A stretch of DNA of 64,000 bases from Vespa crabro (taxonomy: Eukaryota > Arthropoda > Insecta > Hymenoptera > Vespidae): the NCBI RefSeq assembly GCF_910589235.1, contig NC_060960.1, positions 4,251,839 to 4,315,838 on the forward strand, in the 5' to 3' direction. The position numbers and the translations under genes were made by a program. Position 1 is the stretch's first letter. The number at the start of each line of letters is the position of its first letter. This document shows, in pieces, positions 39,801 through 50,451 of this stretch. Below the pieces are notes generated by a model. That model had not been told where the DNA came from and did no database searches. It saw nothing but the letters and a program-made list of their open reading frames with translations.

Positions 39801-42800
39801 TACTTTAAAAAGGAGTACAATTATTCCTTTTCGAACGTGTTTTTCCGTTTCTCTCTTTTAAGTAAAACGTTACAATTAACTATAATCTTTAAAAAAGAAA
39901 TATTTAAACAAAATCGAGCTTATACAGACATTGATATCATTTCTTGTATTGTTTTAACACCAGGAACTATTTATTATGAATAATACATATCAACTATCGC
40001 ACAACAATATGAGCACGACTTACGAACCCACGCGTACTTCTAAAACGTAAGTATGCATGCATAACGGAACTTCGTATACTTGACTTTAACCGCAACGAAT
40101 TACGGAGGTTGCGGCAACGGTTTTGCATCCTAAGCGAAATGTGCTCGCTATTATAGAGATACAGTCGATTATTCTTCATATATCAGCTCTTAGATTTACT
40201 CGATTTTTATACTATTCTATTTACATTAATACATAAGTAACAAAACTAATATATAAATACCTAATAGGAAAAAAATTTCAAACGTATTTTAATATCAATA
40301 TAATGAGTTAACATTAAAATTTTTAAAAGATCTTTATCATACATCATTTGTTGATATTGAAAAATTATATAAATTGTAAAACTATAATTATTGATTTGAT
40401 AAACAAGTATAATTACAATGTAAAATAATTTCTCTTCATGCGCTATACACGTATTCCATTAAAAATATGAAATACGTATATCGTATTCGCTTCTTGACGA
40501 TGACCCATTTTCAGGACCAAAAAGCGTGAACGTAAAGTATACCACTATGAATATCATGTTCTCGAAATACTGTACAACCGAAAGTTTTTCCGTGATTCAT
40601 GGAATAGTGCGTGCGTTCAATTAGTTTTATTCTTTGTATGTACATAAATAAGCAAGTTCAATTAGAATCTCATTAATTCGGAGAAATTGTGTTTCATTTT
40701 GATTGTACATGCGTACATGTGGCCATTAATTTAACGACAAGAAAAAAAGGAAAAAGAAGGAGATTGTCTTGTTTTGCTTGGGAATGACAAAAAAGAGTCG
40801 AAACGAGTAAATAGACAAACGAGTCATATTCTCACCAACGGAACGTTCTCACACTCCTAGTAACAACGTCGGTCATTATATTGCAACTCAATTTTATGCA
40901 CCGTAATGAATTTTTAATCGAATATATATACATAGTGCAGAATTTCCAGTCGATATTTTCAGAGAAAGCGATAATTAACGAAGAGTGATTTGAATGACTT
41001 ATTTTCTTTAAAGACTTTCTTCCGAGCAACTAACAGAACTAATGTGATGTTATCGGGGTTTTAGTATTAACTCAATGAGGGAAGAACGTCGGCTTCTTTC
41101 ATTAATCATCACTTTTATAATTGCACTGTATAGCCGCTCAGAAAAGAGACGATGGAGACAAAAAAGATATTAAATTACTTATTTGACAAAATCAATTTAA
41201 AATATAAATAATTAGGTACTAATAAGACTACTCGATATCGTTTCAACGTATTACGATGATTACACGTATATGATCAGATAATAAATTTTAACATTCCGTA
41301 TAATTAAAATTATTTATGATGATCAAATGTGCCAAGAAATAATCATTGTAATGCTTAAAGTTGAATTCCACATTCTTACCGAGCATATTAATGTAAGCGT
41401 CGTTATTTAAGACGTGCGACAGAGAAGAGATAAAGAAAGAACCAAGGAAGAAGCGAGAGTAAAACAGCAAATGTGTGAAAGCGGATATGCTGTTGTATAT
41501 GGTGAAAAAGATGGAGAGAGAAAGAAAGAGAGAGGGAGAGAGAGAGGGAGAGAGAAGGAAATGAAAAAAAAGAACTGAGCAAGCTGCTTCGTCTCTTCGC
41601 TACTTCGTTCGCACACATGACGTTAGTAGTGTCGTTGTGTCCTACACGTGGTTCACTCCAATTTCTAGCATGCCTATATTTATCGTTCCCTTTTGGTCAT
41701 TCCAATCCTTTGGTTTTTCAATCCTTTTTCTTTCCCTATCGATTTACGATAGACAATTTTTTTCTTTCACCGTTGATAATGAAACGCCATCCTTTTTGTT
41801 CGAACAAAACATTCTATATTCGAAATGTCTATATTTTTCGTATACCTTGTAAATTCGTATATATTCAGAAGCTCCTCCATTTTTCATGTTTACTAGAATC
41901 ATAATCTTTTCATTATATTCATATTTATAGCGATAGAAATAAGCGGACAAAGGATAAATCGATAAAATTGTTTTTCAATTTGCTATTGTAAATGTCAACG
42001 TTTAAAAAGAGAATGGTAGAACAAAAAGTAATTGTTTCCGCGATGATTCCAAAGAGAAAGTTATTAATGTAAATGGTAGGAACGTTCTTTAAAATTTCTT
42101 TCTCTCTGTTATCAAATCGTCTACAGAAATGTAGGATTTTATATAAGAAAATAAATTAATATAAAACATATTTTAAATCAATTACGCATAAGTTTTCGTG
42201 TAATATTTATGGAATATCCTTTTGTCATCTCTATGTCTAAATATGGTAATTTACATCGCCGTTCAATGCAAAATAAATTGAATTTACCATTATTTAAATA
42301 TTCATATATTTCCAATCGCTCATAACATATATATTCATATCTTCCATATATTCATACTTTTTATACTGTGCCATTCCTACTCATTCTTATATACTAAATA
42401 ACTTCATAAAAAGATTTATCACAATCGAATCCGCAAAACATCTCTTCTTTGCTTTACAAGTTGTCCCGATGTTTTTTGTGATACAACTAAGAAACGAAAG
42501 ACACGATCTTATCTTTTTAGTAGACGAAACATGTGAACAAAGGGAGGCACCGAATTCTCAATGATTTATATCTCCTGTCTACTCTATTTTTGTCGGGATG
42601 CAGACGCATCCTCCTCCCTTTGGCTAGACCAGGATACAACATCCGAATGTAGACCCACCGGGGCCGAGTGATCCTCCGCAGACGAGTATGCTTGGCTCCA
42701 TTTAGTCTACGCTACTTGCTACAAAAATATTTGAGGAGAACTGTCTTCGGTCGAATGAATCAAAATACGTCAACATTCTTTTGCGATTAAATATAATTTC

Positions 42801-44123
42801 AAAAATGCATACTATGTAAGACATGAACCAATTTGTACATACTAAATTTTTATAATAAATAATATTTAAATAATTTTAATAAATAATATTAAAATAAAAT
42901 CGTTTGTTTTTATTTTTTAATTATATTTTCTTGCTGCAGATATTACCTAAAATTGTTTATTATTTAAATAAAATTCTAACGATGCCATACATTAACATCA
43001 ATTAAATCAATTTCTTACGCACAAACATTAATTAATCTACCTGTACACGATAGATTAATAAGAAGATGTATCTGTGAATAAGATCGAATAGTTTTGCGTT
43101 ACGTTGACCAATGAAACGCCTACGCGTCAAAGTTAACACGTTTATTGTCAGTACTAACGAAATTAATGTACACTCGTAGAGATAGAACGAGAGCAATCTT
43201 TTCTCACATTATACATATAACACTTTATATCAAAATACTCTATTTCTGATATCGAAAATATTTTTTTTTAAATGTAACTACTTATGAAATATATACCTAG
43301 AAATTCAGTCTCATTGATATTCTATGAAGTAGTCTCACAATCAGTAGTAAGAGCTTAATCTAGTCCGCGGTCATGAGCTCCGAATTCTGGGCCAATAATG
43401 TCACGGTTCTTCTCTTTCGTCGTTGCTTTTGTTAACTTTAGATCTTTTTCTTTTTATATGAACCATAAAGACGCACCAAATACACATATATTTCTATTAC
43501 TATAAAAATAAACAAATATTTAAAGAATTTGTAATTAACATATGAATAAAAATTATATTAACAGTCTACGATTAATTGATAATTGAATTTTCCACTTCAT
43601 CCGAAATTCTCGTCAACCTTAATTTAATCAAAATTTCGAATCCTACAAAAGATATTACACAGATTTATCTCATTTGTTCTTTTTCAATTTATAACGTAAC
43701 ACTACGCATGTAAATGACTTTATAGCTTACAATGCATGAGCGAAAGAAGCATTGCAGGCAATCCACAATATTAAAGTTACACCGTCCATTGTGTCCATCA
43801 TCCGGAAATGGTGTTTCGTGATACAACTATAAAATACATGTAGTATGTACATATATAACGGATACGTATTTTTTTTTTATCATCAATTGACAAGCCAACG
43901 CGTAATACAATTGATGAAAAGTAACGAGGATACAAGTATTTCCGTTTGGCATATGGACACGTTACTGATGTTGAAAAAACTCTGAGCATATCCCTTGAAT
44001 GCTGATGGATCCACGAATTTGCGAATTCGCTTTCGCCATCGATAAGAAGTGGTGTAAGAGATTTTTCAAGTCGATTAGGGGAACGAGAAGAAGAGAAGGA
44101 AGAGAACAAGAAAGAGAAAGAAA

Positions 44124-44161
<38 letters not shown>

Positions 44162-44707
44162 AAAAAGGTAAAGGAAGTAGTAGATATTGTGCAAGTCTCG
44201 CCTTGCGGCGACCTTACATAATGTTAATCTTACGTAAGAAGAAACGAACGTTCGTTAGAATCCCGAAAGACAAAAGCATCGGATGATGCTTCGTCATGAT
44301 GGTTCGGTCGTTGAGCGAAGAAATATATATTTTTCCTTATCGAAGAACATAACTAACTCTTGGCTTCGTAACGCTTTCTATCAAGGCACCTTTTTATCTA
44401 TCGAATTTGAATAATAATTGCAAGAATATATAAAGAAGTTTTATTAAAAAGAATCATACTTTATTACTGCGTATGAGAAAGAAAAATGCAATAATAATAT
44501 GCAATAATTGGCATGCAAAAGGAAATAAGGATAAAATAGAGAAACGAATGAATCATTCCAAAAGTCCTCGATAACATCTATTTGCTCGTCTCTTTAATAA
44601 ACATATGATATTATTTTTCTTCTTGAAAATCTTTGAAAAATAAAAGTCTCGAGGCTTTGAATATTGCATTTACGGTATGGTCATCTGTTGTATATATCAT
44701 TTATACA

Positions 44708-44751
<44 letters not shown>

Positions 44752-45050
44752 CATTATAGTCGATTACGTTCCATAGCTACACAAGCCAGAGGAGAGAAAG
44801 GAGGTAGACCCGCAATAAAGGCGTTCCGGACCGTCTAAAAACCATTTTCATTGTTCGCCATACGTTCGGGACACGACGTGACGAATCGAAACAAATGGCC
44901 GACTCACTTTCATGCTCTATCTTCGTGCAAAATATCAGGAAATCTCGCGAGACTATGAGATTTTACTCCTATGGGAAAAACGAGAAGAAAAGCGGAAACA
45001 GGATCAAACAGCTGTCAGATCAGACATTAGTTTTCCAACTGCGAGCACTG

Positions 45051-45117
<67 letters not shown>

Positions 45118-48100
45118 TTCGCACGTGCCTATTATTGTTCAAAGATCTCTAATGACTCGAAGTTCACCGCAAATCGATTTTCGCTTCGCGTGAAATCCTC
45201 GACGTCGTCGAACAGATCCTACTGCGAAGTCGAGAATTAATCGAATATATGATAAAAGAAAAAAAAGAAAAAACGATTTATCATCGTTTAATCGCCAATT
45301 AAACTTCAACGAAGTAATCGAAGGACGATGCCTGAGCAATTTAACGTCATTAAATATGCTTTTCCAATTTGGAAATTATACTTCATTACAATACCAAATA
45401 TTTTTAATATATGCACGTATTCATACATGTCTACGTATTTTACGTAAAAATATCGCATTGAAACGAGTAAAAAATAATGTAAAACGATCAATTAGCAACA
45501 CTTTACGTGCATTTGTAGTGGATACAAAATTTTACAATCTGATTAACTCAAAAAATTTAAGAGATGAAGTCTCGTGAACGGAGTCGATATAATCCAGCAT
45601 ACGTACATTATTTATAGCGAAGCATGATTGTTTACAAAAAACAATTAATGATCTTCCGGATGATTCGCACGTGACGGATCAATGATTTCATGTTTGTAGA
45701 TCATTGATCTCCGTCCTATCCTGATCGAGCTGGTGTTTCCGAATAAGAAGTTGATTTATTATCATTCCTACGAATGTATGTATATATTGAAGATTATATA
45801 TATATATATATGCGCCATAATAAATCATAAATAATGTATAAACGATGATACGTCATATGTACCGGACAATCAGAACGATTATGAAACAAAGAAACTATTG
45901 AATGTATCGATGAGAATACCTGTCAAAAGGATTTTTATTCTAATACTACTAATTTTTCACATCTAACACAGTTGTTAACAAGTTCACATAGTTAAAAATA
46001 GATAAACTATATAGTTTATTTAACTTTAATTTATTATTATTTTAAGTGAATATAGACTTCAAAAATTGTAATGACATATTCTGATAGTGAGATGTATTTA
46101 AAATGTATGGAATAAATATCGAAATGGCAGTAACCATAACAGTGCTAGTGACTGTATACTCAATGATACATCATGATCATTTAAATGGGGTAAATCGTAA
46201 ATGGGAACTTCGTATAATATTGATGGAAGCTATCTCTAACGCAGATGCAAAGCAACGTACTTTCGCCGAACTTTCCTTTGGTCGATAAACAGCAATTCTA
46301 TCATTATTACTACCACACTGAGGATCCCTTCATATTTGATTTGCAAAGTTCCTACCGCATTGAAATTGCAATTAAAATCTGTCAAGATTCATTTCAGTCA
46401 TCGTCTCAACCATCTAAATGATTAACGACATTAAAAATTTCTTAGAGAACTATCACAGAACTTTTAGTAATTCTATGTTAAATTCTTTTTAATTTCAAAT
46501 CGTTCTTTTTGAAATAAATTAAATAAAGTATTGATTAATGAAATATACATTTTATATTACTATTTTTAATAGTTATCTACAATCACATCTTCGTTTTAAT
46601 TTAGAATTATTTTTGGCACGGATTTTAAAGATTTTTTATGTTTCATCTTAAATTCAAAACAGATATTTCATTCGATTTTACAAGGAAATAGTCGAGATAC
46701 GAATGTATCATTCGTATAGAACGTTAGAAATTATGATCTATTCTTTACACAAATAATCACTTTATGCAAAGTAACTCACATATATATTGTTCTCAGATAA
46801 CTGAAGATCTTCCTTTCGAAAGAGCAAGTGTTGTAACATAAAACAAAGAGAGAAAAATATAGAAAGGAGAAAAGAGATGTAGAAAAAAAGAGACATAAAT
46901 CAGAAATAAAAACTAAATTACAAAACACCATGTATATAATTCCTGTCGACTGCGGTGGATTAAATATTTAAATTATCCGAAGGATAACACAAAGAAATGT
47001 TGTAACTCAAAATATCGAATCGAAACGAAATGAAACGAAACGCAAGATTATTTGGTTAATCTTCGACAATCAAGAGAGATCGCTCGTTGATTCATTCCAA
47101 AGATTATGTTCGTTGCGATTTTCCCGCGTTTCGATCGTTTCCAATATTTCTCTCTCATTACCAACGTTAATCGCTAGTAAGATATATGTACACTACCCAC
47201 GATAACACGCCTCTATTCGTAGTTTTAGTCTCGAACAAGAAAGTCGAAAATTACGATCGTTTGCTAAATCATTCTTCGTCGTTCGATATTTAACATTTTC
47301 CGTAATTAAACGGACGAATTACAAATGATTCCAATAGTCCGAGTGAACTATTATGGCCTCAACTTTTTTCTAGGCTGGTGGCACACCTATTTCCTTTTAA
47401 GAACATCCACGCCTCGTACTTTGGCCAATATGTTTCGAAATAGATTAGTACAAGACATCTAAGACGTACATACGTTTATAAAATAATAGTTTTCTCAGAA
47501 TATCGTATACGTATTAGAAGGTTTTTTTAGTCTCGGAGAGAGAATAATTAATAAATGAAGCATAATTAAGCCGCGACTATGTGCAATGACGTAATTGCAA
47601 TTTACTATACGATTTACTTGTGCGATTTTTTGTTTTCATACTCGATAGAATGAACTCCTACGAAACGAAATAGGAAAGATGTATTATTAGTTGCCTAAAA
47701 TTTTGTTGATTAAATATTGAAAAAAATATTCCAAATATACACATTCATGTCAACAAGCACGCTCTACTACGTGTCTTAACTTTTATACTCGTTGCAAAAT
47801 AACAAACACTTATTACAAATACATCGTCTATCTTTCGTTGTACATCACGAATGTCATTTACTCTTATAGGCCACAGGACAAACCCCCTAAGAAATCATAA
47901 TGAGAAAAAAAAAAGGAAATCAAAGTCTTTTCGTCCGAATCTTTTTTTAATAACTTGAGTACAACGAAACAAACAAACGAGTATACCATTTTCGATCCGA
48001 TTCGGGGTCAGTCGCGACGTCGGTATTCAAAACATCGTATTTGCACTCGAACGTTGAGAAAGTCAAGGAGGTTTCGCAACCTGGAGACACGAATCGGCCG

Positions 48101-49111
48101 AGCAAAGAAGACTGGATGTCGGTCGCGTTCCCCTTCACCGATCGCTGACCACGAATCGTGCCATCGACTATCCACCGCTGTCTATCGTAAAAATTTTCAG
48201 GAGGCTCGTTCCACTTCTTGTTCAATGATTCAATTCAGTTCATATGTCACCCGTACTTCCGCGTTAAATCATCTTTGAATTTTCATTAAAGATATTCTCG
48301 ATCGATTATCAATATTTCTGTCTCTAATATTGTTTTGCATTGACAACATAAGAATGTCGACAAAGTGGATTACCATAATTGTGGATAATCGAAAGCGAGT
48401 GAATGTACGTTTTATTCTAGTGCACTTACATATTCCCACATACCGTGTCACAGAAGGACACGTTGCTACGAAATGTCCCAGATAGCCGACATCGTCAAGC
48501 CATTCTATTCGCCATCATTATGATATTCTATCGAACCAAAAATTATCTTAAATGTATTATAGATATCCATCCATTCGAGGATGCTACGCTTTACAAAAAT
48601 ATTGTCAACCATACTTAGAACTCAAGAGTTTAATCTTTAAACAAAACTTAAGTGCTTTTGATATCAAACTTAAAGCGTGACTTATAAAGTAAATTGAACT
48701 TTTATGCAAGATCAGGAGGTAATAATCAAGAAGGAAGTGCGTCTCCTTGATCGTGACATTACAAAGGAAAAAATGGTAAGATTTTCAAGAAAAAAAAAAC
48801 AACCTAAACACGTCACGTTTTTATCGCTAATTGAATTAATGATGTAACGCGTTAAATAGAAACCATAGAACTTCTTATCGATACGATAGGTGATTCGCAC
48901 CTCAAATTATAAAAAATAATCAGAATAAAAGTAAAAGTTTTTTTATATAATATATATTTTACAATATAAAATCTGATGATTAGTTCGAAAATATCAGATT
49001 GTCATCGAGTGTTATCATTCTTACCTCGGTGAGTAGTATCAGTAACAAAAGAAGAGTCCCACAGATCCGTGAAATCGGTCGCGGACAGTCGACCCTTCGC
49101 ATGCTCGTCAT
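16877..49111 (-). CDS. Ptp10D: Receptor-type protein tyrosine phosphatase, Ptp10D/Ptp4E (R3) family
   Basis: Seventeen or so coding exons on the minus strand join in phase: 49025-49111, 26827-27073, 26230-26505, 25933-26139, 25405-25758, 25126-25298, 24672-25035, 24310-24582, 23933-24241, 23304-23582, 22570-22979, 21992-22369, 20420-20612, 19756-19924, 19139-19391, 18690-18947, 18232-18616 and 16877-16908. They give about 1548 residues. Order: signal peptide (hydrophobic Leu run, residues about 19-27), about 12 fibronectin-III domains with repeated LxPGxxY motifs and many N-glycosylation sites, one membrane helix near 1189-1211, a single catalytic domain, and a short acidic tail. WPD aspartate is near 1427, the HCSAGVGRSG cysteine near 1459 and the arginine near 1465, so it should be active. 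In flies the family acts in axon guidance and tracheal tube signalling and binds Sas. Ptp10D versus Ptp4E cannot be decided here; many insects have a single gene. The first intron is about 22 kb. Confidence 0.92.
18232..18947 (-). other. Ptp10D: Exons encoding the catalytic core of the tyrosine phosphatase
   Basis: Exons 18690-18947 and 18232-18616 are separated by a 73-base intron. They encode the TQGP region, the WPDFGVP loop, the P-loop HCSAGVGRSGTF and the Q-loop QTEQQY, all with canonical residues. The KNRF and YINANY motifs lie in the preceding exon 19139-19391. Only one phosphatase domain is present, as expected for R3 receptors. Confidence 0.95.
19756..19924 (-). other. Ptp10D: Transmembrane and juxtamembrane exon of the phosphatase
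   Basis: The exon encodes a helix of about 23 hydrophobic residues, starting AIIVGVTVP, followed at once by the positive stop-transfer cluster RRRR and a Ser/Thr-rich juxtamembrane segment. It is in phase 1 at its start and phase 2 at its end, matching its neighbours. Confidence 0.9.
20420..27073 (-). other. Ptp10D: Fibronectin type III ectodomain exons
   Basis: Twelve exons encode the ectodomain. The start of exon 26827-27073 (VSYSADLAIEIPGN) is the mature N terminus typical of this family. Repeated motifs such as LTPGATY, LEPGKTY, LLPGRNY, LYPGAGY, MTPGERY, LMPGMQY and LTPGRLY mark successive FN3 domains. Most introns are phase 1; the exceptions (phase 0 at 25126, 22570 and 21992) split domains internally. 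Introns here are mostly 70-350 bases, except the 1.38 kb one at 20613-21991, in which I saw no exon. Confidence 0.9.
29796..29990. mobile_element. Putative short MITE-like element with imperfect terminal inverted repeats
   Basis: The left end reads GTAGGGTGTTGTAATAACTA (29799-29818). The reverse complement of the right end reads GTACAGGATGTTCCAAAATA and continues AGTA. The two share a GTA..GG.TGTT..AATAA(G/C)TA pattern like the ends of mariner-type elements. The interior is about 150 bases of AT-rich non-coding DNA, so it would be non-autonomous. A target-site duplication is not clear. Confidence 0.35.
31019..31200 (-). other. Candidate untranslated or alternative first exon within the phosphatase intron
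   Basis: On the minus strand a GC-richer block ends at ATACC|GTGAGTGC, a consensus donor (boundary at 31019), and lies just downstream of a CT/GA-rich tract of the kind found near promoters. No signal peptide frame leads into the next exon, so it would be untranslated or belong to another transcript. Support is only the donor and composition. Confidence 0.25.
31217..31253. repeat. CT microsatellite (one TTT interruption)
   Basis: An almost uninterrupted CT run inside the phosphatase first intron, next to the GC-richer block at 31.0-31.2 kb. Confidence 0.9.
31401..31547. repeat. Three tandem copies of a 49-bp unit
   Basis: Units start at 31401, 31450 and 31499. The first two are identical and the third differs by one base near its end (TGTACG for TGTATG). 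The near-perfect identity indicates a recent expansion, and copy number is likely to vary between individuals. The unit has no long open frame. Confidence 0.95.
36047..36114. repeat. Palindromic CT/GA microsatellite junction
   Basis: (TC)6 at 36047-36058 meets (GA)6 head to head, giving a perfect 24-base palindrome centred on TCGA, followed after an A-run by a longer GA tract to about 36114. It could fold into a hairpin. Confidence 0.9.
36223..36244. other. Short perfect hairpin
   Basis: AAACCGGA (36223-36230) pairs exactly with TCCGGTTT (36237-36244) around a six-base loop, inside the phosphatase first intron. Function unknown. Confidence 0.5.
36846..36884. repeat. (AT)n microsatellite
   Basis: An uninterrupted AT dinucleotide run in the phosphatase first intron. 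Confidence 0.95.
42590..42720. other. GC-rich island with a 25-codon minus-strand ORF
   Basis: About 130 bases are markedly GC-richer than their surroundings. On the minus strand an ATG opens a 25-codon frame ending GCCILV then TAG; the last four residues fit a CaaX-like pattern. There is no evidence that it is translated, and the island may instead be a conserved regulatory block. Confidence 0.2.
44127..44157. repeat. GA microsatellite
   Basis: A GA dinucleotide run within a longer purine-rich stretch (about 44090-44170). Confidence 0.9.
44711..44749. repeat. (AT)n microsatellite
   Basis: An uninterrupted AT run in the phosphatase first intron. Confidence 0.95.
45053..45109. repeat. (CT)n microsatellite
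   Basis: A CT run of about 28 units in the phosphatase first intron. Confidence 0.95.
45673..45715. other. 43-base stem-loop
   Basis: GACGGA and TCAATGAT pair with ATCATTGA and TCCGTC, giving a 14-pair stem with one two-base bulge and a 13-base loop, within the phosphatase first intron. It could be a structural RNA element or a chance inverted repeat. Confidence 0.4.
47947..48225 (-). CDS. Candidate ORF of unknown nature inside the phosphatase first intron
   Basis: A minus-strand frame of about 92 codons in a block GC-richer than its surroundings. The peptide has balanced composition (for example KWNEPPENFYDRQRW, VSPGCETSLTF and ATDPESDRKWY) and no low-complexity runs. I do not recognise it. 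There is no ATG at the 5' end (the frame opens with TTG, and a stop lies five codons upstream) and no strong acceptor, so it would be an exon, a remnant or chance. The opposite strand is also open over the same stretch. Confidence 0.25.
   Translation of the reverse strand: MNKKWNEPPENFYDRQRWIVDGTIRGQRSVKGNATDIQSSLLGRFVSPGCETSLTFSTFECKYDVLNTDVATDPESDRKWYTRLFVSLYSSY
49025..49111 (-). other. Ptp10D: Signal-peptide exon of the receptor phosphatase
   Basis: This 29-codon exon starts MTSMRRVDCPRP, has a basic n-region and a Leu/Ile hydrophobic core (GTLLLLLILL), and ends ACC GAG|GTAAGA in phase 0. Exon 26827-27073 starts in phase 0 with VSYSADLAIEIP, so the join yields a typical cleavable signal sequence followed by the family's mature N terminus. 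No ATG lies upstream in the same frame nearby. The pairing across about 22 kb is an inference. Confidence 0.7.
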
Positions 49112-50414
49112 CCTCCGGCGAGAAGGCCAGACGCGCGCAGTGACGTCGACGGTCCTTCTCCTGTGTATGTTATCTTTTTTCTTCTTCTTTTTTCTCCCTT
49201 TAATTCTTTTCCCCTTCTTCTTCTACTTCTTCGTTTTCAACTTCTTCACCCTCCTCAATCTCTTTCTCGTGGCGCACTTGCACACGCACTACACTATATA
49301 ATATATACACCAAGAAGATGAAAACGAGGAGAATGACAAAGAGGATAAGGGAGTAAAAAAAGAGAAAGGGAAAGAGAAAGAAAGAGAAAGAGAAATGGAC
49401 ACCTACGCCACTAAGAATAGCGGGAATGCGCGCGGAATGTGCGTGGCCTGACAAATCGATCGACAACTACGTTTGACGAAGAGAAGAACAAGCAACAGAG
49501 AAATCGTTCCGTAGCTCGAGACTCGTGTGTCCGCTATCACGAGAGGTCTCGCCGAATCCTATCCTGAACGACGACGCAGAAGGTAGAAGAGGAGGTGGAG
49601 GAGATAGAGGAGGAGGAGGTGGAGGAGGAGGAAGAGGGTAGGAGCAGCAGCAGCAGCAGCAGTAGCAGCACCTGTTCGCCTGACTCGCTACTACACGGCT
49701 GACGACGTAGTACCTGGTAGTGGTGGCGACGTGTGCTGCGATGACGATGGTGATGGAAAAGCCGAGGAACAGCACCAGCAGCAACAGCACCGGTGGAAGG
49801 AACAACAGTAGCCATATCCGTCTAGACTCCGACCGGCTCGACGAGCTTTATCGACCGAATAGACGACAAATTCTTTTCTTTTGTCTTTCCTTTTCTTCTT
49901 TCCTGCTTTCCCGAAAGATTCTTTCTTTCAAAAGATTCTTTCGAAGAAGACCCCAGTCAGTCTTTCTTCTCACGACATCTCAAACTCCATCATCCTGATA
50001 CCGTTGTCCAGTGTCCAAGTATACTTTACAAATTCATGGACTTTCACTTTAAATCTCCGCTCCTACTTACTTTCGATACTCTTTGATAACAAGCTTTGTT
50101 CTTCTTGACACAAAGTATTGTCATCTTGTGCTCCAAATACAATACTTCTTTCTTTTAATGATTTAATGATGATCTCTTGCTAGATCACTTTAGGATCAAT
50201 TAAAACTTTCGATAAACATGACTTGATCCGTCCCTCGCTCGAACTGTCACGATTAAAGAGGGCACGGCTCGCGTAGGTGGTGCTGATGGTAGAAAATTGG
50301 AATGAGCAGGTGACTGGGAGGAAGACAAATTATCAGAATACCTGAATTGGACAAGGACGCGAAAGAGATTGGAATGAGAGTAGAAGAAAAAACTTGGAAG
50401 ATAGTAGAACGGTG

Positions 50415-50417
<3 letters not shown>
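49112..50417 (-). promoter_or_regulatory. 5' flank and probable 5' UTR of the phosphatase
   Basis: Minus-strand sequence upstream of the signal exon is first purine-rich (49160-49270), then pyrimidine-rich, and then GC-rich with triplet repeats. Open frames here are low-complexity (Leu, Ser, Cys, Pro runs) and not credible proteins. The transcription start probably lies in or beyond this stretch, but I cannot place it. Confidence 0.35.
49579..49671. repeat. GGA/GGT-type triplet tract followed by CAG repeats
   Basis: A GGA-rich triplet tract at about 49579-49639 is followed by a CAG run at 49643-49671 interrupted by one TAG. On the minus strand it reads as TCC and CTG repeats in the probable 5' UTR or promoter of the phosphatase. 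Confidence 0.85.

Positions 50418-50449
<32 letters not shown>
50418..50449. repeat. Poly(A)32 tract
   Basis: Thirty-two consecutive A. It could be a simple homopolymer or the tail of a plus-strand retroinsertion. I recognise no retroelement sequence immediately 5' of it. Confidence 0.95.

Positions 50450-50451
<2 letters not shown>

Larger units (their letters stand above)
27074..49024 (-). other. First intron of the phosphatase (about 22 kb)
   Basis: The intron runs between the signal-peptide exon and the first ectodomain exon. It is AT-rich and holds microsatellites, a MITE-like element, a 49-base triplicate repeat and GC-richer islands near 27735-27835, 31000-31210, 35030-35180, 39120-39350 and 42590-42720. 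Nested or alternative exons are possible but none is proven; candidates are listed separately. Confidence 0.6.

Noticed and set aside
49467..49805. Minus-strand frame beginning with a strongly hydrophobic, signal-like run (FLPPVLLLLVLFLGF).
   Set aside because: It continues into Cys and Pro runs made by triplet repeats, and its possible donor is phase 2, which does not fit the phosphatase exon. Probably a chance frame in repeat-rich 5' DNA.
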